Part shown: positions 60,301-64,000 of the stretch, piece after piece
Layout: every line of letters begins with the position of its first letter
How positions within the stretch are numbered: the first letter of the stretch is position 1
From: Hirundichthys speculiger
Lineage: Eukaryota; Chordata; Actinopteri; Beloniformes; Exocoetidae
Direction of reading: 5' to 3'
NCBI GenBank assembly: GCA_018398805.1
Contig: JAGFBZ010000865.1
Span: 1,984,001 to 2,048,000, forward strand
DNA: 64,000 nt
The notes under the pieces: model-generated
The model's input: the letters and a program-made list of their open reading frames with translations, nothing else
What the model was told of the DNA's origin: nothing
The model's database searches: none
Program-made: the position numbers and the translations under genes

Positions 60301-63151
60301 ACTTTGGCTCCCCCTATAGGCAATGGAAGGTTAAGTCACTTTTATAACGCTGTCTAAATTTTACTTTTGTTTGATCTCCTCTCCATATGTCTTTCATCAT
60401 TACCTTCTTGAGCATCCAAGTTGCCCTATCGTGGTTGATGTGCGACACAGTACTGTTAGGGATTTACATTTGTCTGACTGGGACGGGGCACAAAGTCACT
60501 TCGTCTGGTTTTGGCCGATGACGGGGGGGATGATCACTGCAGCTAGATGACACTTCGTTAATAAACAAATATTTATTCCAGCGAAACTAAAAACTACATT
60601 ATAATGTAAACAAAAGTCATTTGTTCTGGTTTAAATCTAATCTTCTTCCTTTTGTTGTTGTTGTTGTTGTTGGAGTTGATCTGGACTTTGGGCATGAATA
60701 TAACTTGTTTTTCTTCGCTGTAAAGTGCCCTGGCATTATGGAAATAAAATGTAATGAAAGACAACATTCATATTCTGTTAAACAGTAAGAGCAAAGCTAC
60801 ACTGTGGAGTCAAGCAGTATGCAATTGTATTAAGTCTCATAATGAGAACAGAATTTACATTCAGTTTCCATTGTGAGACTGCGGACGTCCTCCTACTCAA
60901 AGATGAACTCATATGTTGGAGCATTTTTATGTTTGAAAAAAAGAAATCAATCAAAAATAAAATCTCTGTCGGACCATCTGTATCCAGAGTCATGCAGAAA
61001 CATTCCTTAAACCATCCTAACACCCGCGGCAAGTAGCCTTTCCACCCCTCCTCCCATTATTCTTTATGATTGATGTCCGCCCCGTTTTAGAAAACCGCCC
61101 CCCATTAGCCAGCCAGCAGTTTAGTGGGACGATACGGCAATACAGCAGGAACAGCCCAGACTGGAGCAGTCTGTGTTTAAACCTGACACAGGTTAACTGT
61201 CTAAACTGAACCCCTCCCCTTAAATGTCACATGTTAAGCTACACATCTGAGTAAGTAAAAACTGGTAATGTAAGGAGGACAGGGTGGACTCCTCCTTTCA
61301 CATTTCTGCTGTAACAGTGCTTAAGTACGTTGTGTAAAGTCTCCATCTGGTTGAGGAGCAGTAATACGTTGAGCAAAGCAAAAAAGACCTTGTGGCAAAT
61401 ATTTTGAATAGTTTGCTGCTTTTCCTCCTCATTGTTTCCTAACCAGATTAATATTAAAAACTCAGTTTTTTTTTTCTTTTGCCAGTACAGTTGTTCTGAA
61501 TCTGATACCAGCATCACAAAGATTTGCAGATTCTGACAAAAATCAAGGTATCAGGATCTGCGAGCATTAATACCCACGCACCATCAGATATGAGGTTGTT
61601 TTTTTTTAAACATGCTCCCAATAGATCGAGTACCGCGAGGGTGCTGCTGTTTTTATCTGCTAGGTGGCAGCATCAGTTGTAATGTGTCGCATTTGGGGCT
61701 TTTTGCAGACACGACCACTTCCAGTAAACAATGCAGCAAGCCAAAACAAGTGATACAGCTCAGTCGTTTTACGCCATTTTCTGCCTCCGTGGTGCATGAC
61801 TGCGATGCTGCGGAGTGTAAATTATAAAGATCTAAATCAAAGATGCGACACATCCATCCCTTCATGTCTGGCGTGATGTAAATAAATTGGCTGAAAGATC
61901 TCTCCGCACAGAGGAGATGGAAGGAACTGATTCAGCGTGAGAGAAAGGACAAGACAGGGAAGAATAATGACATGTTGAAGCTCACCCAGGCTACGTTCCC
62001 GTCATTTCAACAAGGAACAGATCAGCTCTGACAGCTACACAAGTGGTGATCCTGTCTACTTTGCCTGGAATAACTGGAGGAAGTCACTAGCTTGAGGGAA
62101 AGACCAGAAAGGCACATTTCTGCAATGTGCTGCTAGCTTATGCGTCATGTTTCGTGGTAGTCAAGCGTGATGATGAGATGTGAGTTCGGAAGTAAGAGAA
62201 ATTCCCAGAGGAAAACCATAAAACTGCAGCAATAATGGCCAAAGTTGTAGAATTTGTTAACTTGGATAACCAGCTACTGTAAGTCATTGAAAATGTCGGA
62301 TTTATTACCACTTGGTTAAACATTTAGAGGTTCCTAACTCACTCTACCCAGAGAAGAGTGAGTTATGCTCCAGTGACAATCGTCTCAGTCGTTCAAGATT
62401 CACGGTAATTACAATCTAAAAATTTTAATTTGAAAAAAAAAACTAAGAAACTTTTGTGAATTAAGACTGGCATAGAATCGGTACTGAGTCTCAGCCAAGC
62501 CCAGGTTTTGGAATTAGAGATGTTCCGACTTTATTTTCCCTCCCGATACGATTCTGATTCTTGAGCTGTGGGTATCAGCTGATATCGACTATCGATACGA
62601 GAAAAAAATTGACTGACTGTAATAATGAATAAATAAATACATGAATAAATACAGCTAATCTAAGTGTACAGTATAAAACAGCATTGCAAAATTTTAAAGT
62701 ATTTCTTTTTGCTGGTAGTGTAACGGAAGTAACCAGTAAATACATCATCTTATTATAAATATAAATGACCTGGTATCGGTTGGTGCCTGGACTCCTGTAC
62801 TTGCGGATACAGATACCAGCATCTTTGCCAGTATCGGAGCAATTTCCGATACTGGTATCGGTATCAGAACAACACTATTTGGAATCAGTGTTTGAAGGGG
62901 GGGGGAATTGATAATAAAACAGGTCTATTTGTAAAAGGTGTCACATGTGATTATCAGTTGCTCCAGGAGGGGAGTGGTAACATGCAGCTCGGTTTTCAGG
63001 CCTGTAGAGATATATTAAGACTGGGACGCACCCACACAGGTTCTTCCATCCGGAGCCAGCTGTAACCCAGGCGATGGGCACTGACATCGGACCTCTCCTT
63101 TCAGCACCTCACAGCCGTACTGGCAGTTGGCCATGGCACAAGAGCGAGCGT
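39367..63151 (-). CDS. egfl6: EGF-like domain multiple 6 (MAEG), partial: 5' exons lie beyond the window
   Basis: Secreted extracellular-matrix protein that binds integrins. Exons in gene order: 63151-63032, 58481-58347, 55693-55571 (three EGF modules; the last two start DVDEC, i.e. calcium-binding type), 54315-53913 (Pro/Thr-rich linker ending in RGD at 53928-53920), 43839-43750, 42739-42641, 39898-39640, 39477-39367 (MAM domain and stop). All have AG/GT borders. The modules, linker, RGDV-H and MAM order match vertebrate EGFL6 closely ([40 protein letters not shown]). The relative nephronectin is a poorer match. Two exons are out of phase: 53913-54315 (403 nt) carries one extra base near 54080-54100, and 39640-39898 (259 nt) lacks one base near 39730-39745. 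Both neighbouring segments are well conserved, so assembly indels are likely. Signal peptide and first EGF modules are outside. Confidence 0.93.
40138..40480. repeat. Dispersed repeat, copy 2 (paralogue at 18995-19460)
   Basis: The same block order as in intron 6 of lipoxygenase copy B, here in an egfl6 intron. It is more open on the plus strand but not conserved as coding between the two copies. Confidence 0.55.
40500..42640. other. egfl6 intron, repeat-poor
   Basis: No recognisable repeats and few long homopolymers. Homeodomain-like TAATTA and CTAATTAA motifs occur (for example around 41107-41175 and 41845). Nothing coding is seen. Confidence 0.35.
45061..45812. mobile_element. Member of a small inverted-repeat family, with internal insertion
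   Basis: The left end CTCTATGAGATGATATCACTTC and right end reading inward CTCTATGTAG relate it to 49131-49340 and 57862-58055. The interior contains a repeat (CATTCTGATCAAATCTGTCC, also near 10065 and 15825) and a short (ATCC)n tract at 45626-45668. egfl6 intron. Confidence 0.5.
46233..47714. repeat. 1.48-kb (ATCC)n tetranucleotide array
   Basis: Almost pure CCAT repeats, with scattered ATGCATCC variants (C to G) and occasional 3-nt CAT units that shift the phase. It lies in the 10-kb egfl6 intron, so the pre-mRNA carries (GGAU)n. Because the unit contains no stop, very long but meaningless open frames appear on both strands (HPSI and DGWM repeats). Confidence 0.98.
47715..47830 (+). repeat. 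Degenerate repeat abutting the ATCC array
   Basis: CTATTGCCTATTCCGCCTAT..., GGGGGCCTATAACAGC and CAGACAGGTCGCCATTTAGAA follow the pattern of the same abundant fish repeat seen at 36510, whose edge normally bears a short (TCCA)n tract. Confidence 0.55.
47840..49120. other. egfl6 intron, nothing recognised
   Basis: AT-rich, short interrupted frames. No repeat termini identified. Confidence 0.4.
49131..49340. mobile_element. MITE with ~30-bp inverted ends
   Basis: The left end reads GTCTATGTAGCAATATCACT then TCTGATCCCATGGGGGCA. The right end in reverse reads GGTAGCAATACCACTTCTGA then CCACACGGGGGCA. Same family as 57862-58055. Confidence 0.7.
49915..50205 (+). pseudogene. Fragment of a second Tc1-like element
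   Basis: AAAATCTGTTCTGTACCAAC ... ACAGTTTGCAGCTGCACATG ... ACTGTTGGGTCATGATGAAG ... TCATCCCAGCATCACCATG. These are ordered fragments of a Tc1 transposase region with internal loss. They abut the Tc1 copy beginning at 50240. Confidence 0.5.
50240..51115 (+). mobile_element. Internally deleted Tc1-like transposon with decayed transposase
   Basis: Inverted ends: GATATTGCCCAAAGTATTTG and, in reverse at the right end, CTATATTACCAAAAGTATTC. Only the C-terminal half of transposase remains. The first Asp motif ([10 protein letters not shown]) is followed by two consecutive stops near 50491. A clean open stretch 50524-51036 then carries [11 protein letters not shown] (second Asp) and [14 protein letters not shown] (third acidic site) and ends at TAA. 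The DNA-binding half between about 50340 and 50350 is missing. egfl6 intron. Confidence 0.85.
51120..53900. other. egfl6 intron, nothing recognised
   Basis: No coding frame, RNA gene or clear repeat ends. A-runs occur at 51528 and 53469. Confidence 0.4.
57041..57180 (+). repeat. Degenerate tRNA-derived SINE
   Basis: GGGGCAGCTGTGGCTCAAC (box-A-like) then GGCAAGACACTGAACCTTGA, TGGATTCACTGGTGTGTCATG and AAAAAGCACTGCATA. This is the usual element order of a common fish tRNA SINE, here shortened. egfl6 intron. Confidence 0.55.
57209..57653. mobile_element. Non-autonomous element with inverted ends
   Basis: The left end reads GTCATTTTCACATATGTTGGTGC. The right end in reverse reads AGTCATTTTCACACTGGTGC. 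About 445 bp, no transposase. egfl6 intron. Confidence 0.55.
57862..58055. mobile_element. MITE, same family as 49131-49340
   Basis: The left end reads TTCTATGTGACAATACCACT then TCTGACCACATG. The right end in reverse reads ATGTAGCAGTGCCACTTCTG then ACCACAAGGGGGC. 194 bp, egfl6 intron. Confidence 0.7.
58490..62510. other. egfl6 intron, mostly unrecognised
   Basis: No exon was seen between the EGF exons at 58481 and 63032. A stretch near 61891-62010 (AAAGATCTCTCCGCACAGAG ... AGCGTGAGAGAAAGGACAAG) resembles 36880-36985 and is a dispersed repeat. Confidence 0.45.
62515..62877. mobile_element. hAT-like repeat with palindromic subterminal blocks
   Basis: TAGAGATGTTCCGACT on the left and GTATCAGAACAACACTA on the right are degenerate inverted ends. 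TATCGA, GTATCGG and CCGATACTGGTATCGG blocks repeat inside. It follows the pattern of a common teleost repeat. Confidence 0.55.
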
Positions 63152-64000
63152 CTAATGGAAAAGAAACACAGCACACATCAACTCCTGCTGGTGCCACGAG
63201 GGAGGGCAAAGAGGAACAGTTTATTCTGCTCTCACCCACATTTTCATCTCTCACATCCACAAGCACACTCCTTATCCTGCAGCTAATCTGTAAGAGCCGG
63301 GCCACTCGCCTGCCTTCTGTGATATTAGCCAGTTTGACCCCGGGGTGCAGCCGACAGAACAGCACACACTCCGCCGTTATTAGATTCCTCCGCTGTGCAG
63401 TTGCTACAGGCTCGCACCTTAGCTCAGGCTGTCCTCTTCAACCTCTTTGATCCTTTTTTTTTTTCCACCCAAAGACTGATAATCCATCTCCAGCATACCT
63501 AACGGCAGTGAGCAGCGCCGCTGCTGCTGACCCATGCTGGGAAGATCAAGACCAACCAAAATAACATCACGGAACAGACTTTGTCCAGCCCCAGCTGATA
63601 AATTTGGACCCAAAAAAGGAAATTAAAACAGGGCTCATGCTGCTGCAGCTACTTCAGCTTCTACAGGCTCCCTTGAGTGCAGTTTGATGACAGAAGTGAT
63701 CTGATTAAATGCCACAGTGATCCATGGATCAAAGCAACAGCAGAGGAGAAAACAGGAGCAGCAAGGTTTTTAACTGTATCACGCTATCATTTCGAAACAA
63801 CACCTAGAGTAATTTCGCATTGCCTCGAGCAGCTACAATTCAGACTGTAAAAAAGGGAAAAGTTCAGCTTCGGCTGGTAGAAAAGAGCTAATTGAAATGA
63901 TTTAACAGGAGTGACATAATCCTCAAGTGGAAACGTGTGGAGAAAATAGTTATCAGGTAGAGAAAGAGATTTAGTGGGAGACATGCACGGGCATCAGCTC

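Noticed and set aside
63419..63984. Further egfl6 5' exons at the right edge of the window
   Set aside because: The minus-strand frames there lack EGF cysteine spacing and matching splice sites. The upstream exons probably lie beyond 64000.

Overview
The window looks like nuclear DNA of a teleost fish. It has intron-split vertebrate genes with canonical GT/AG sites, fish-type Tc1, hAT-like and Tigger-like repeats, a Ty3/gypsy element, and abundant (TA)n, (GT)n and (ATCC)n tracts. No prokaryotic, organellar or RNA gene was seen. Exons were placed by hand from splice consensus, reading phase and resemblance to known families.

Layout. (1) 1-6421, plus strand: a 15-exon animal lipoxygenase gene, copy A. 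Only the last two bases of its 5' noncoding exon lie inside the window. (2) 6422-13526: intergenic DNA packed with transposon remains. (3) 13527-21303, minus strand: a second complete lipoxygenase gene, copy B, tail to tail with copy A, with a TATA box. (4) 21338-23762: mostly featureless DNA ending in an older transposon relic. (5) 23763-30500: a young Ty3/gypsy element on the minus strand with two 0.89-kb LTRs, a TCTG target duplication, and gag and pol with internal frame breaks. (6) 30505-39366: intergenic DNA with small inverted-repeat elements, hairpins, a Tc1 pseudogene, a 12-bp minisatellite and a long G tract. (7) 39367-63151 and beyond the right edge, minus strand: the 3' two thirds of egfl6 (three EGF modules, Pro/Thr-rich linker with RGD, MAM domain, stop). 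A 10-kb intron holds a 1.48-kb ATCC array.

How the genes relate. The two lipoxygenases are local duplicates. Their exon-by-exon divergence is patchy: exons 2-6 differ heavily, while exons 7 and 9-14 are almost identical. That pattern suggests gene conversion between the inverted copies. egfl6, a secreted matrix protein gene, is an unrelated neighbour.

Caution. Copy A exon 14 is 2 nt short, copy B exon 14 is 1 nt long, egfl6 has two exons off frame by 1 nt, and gypsy gag and pol each break frame. Six small indels in four unrelated reading frames suggest residual assembly indels at least as strongly as pseudogenes. No viral protein has been reconstructed here.
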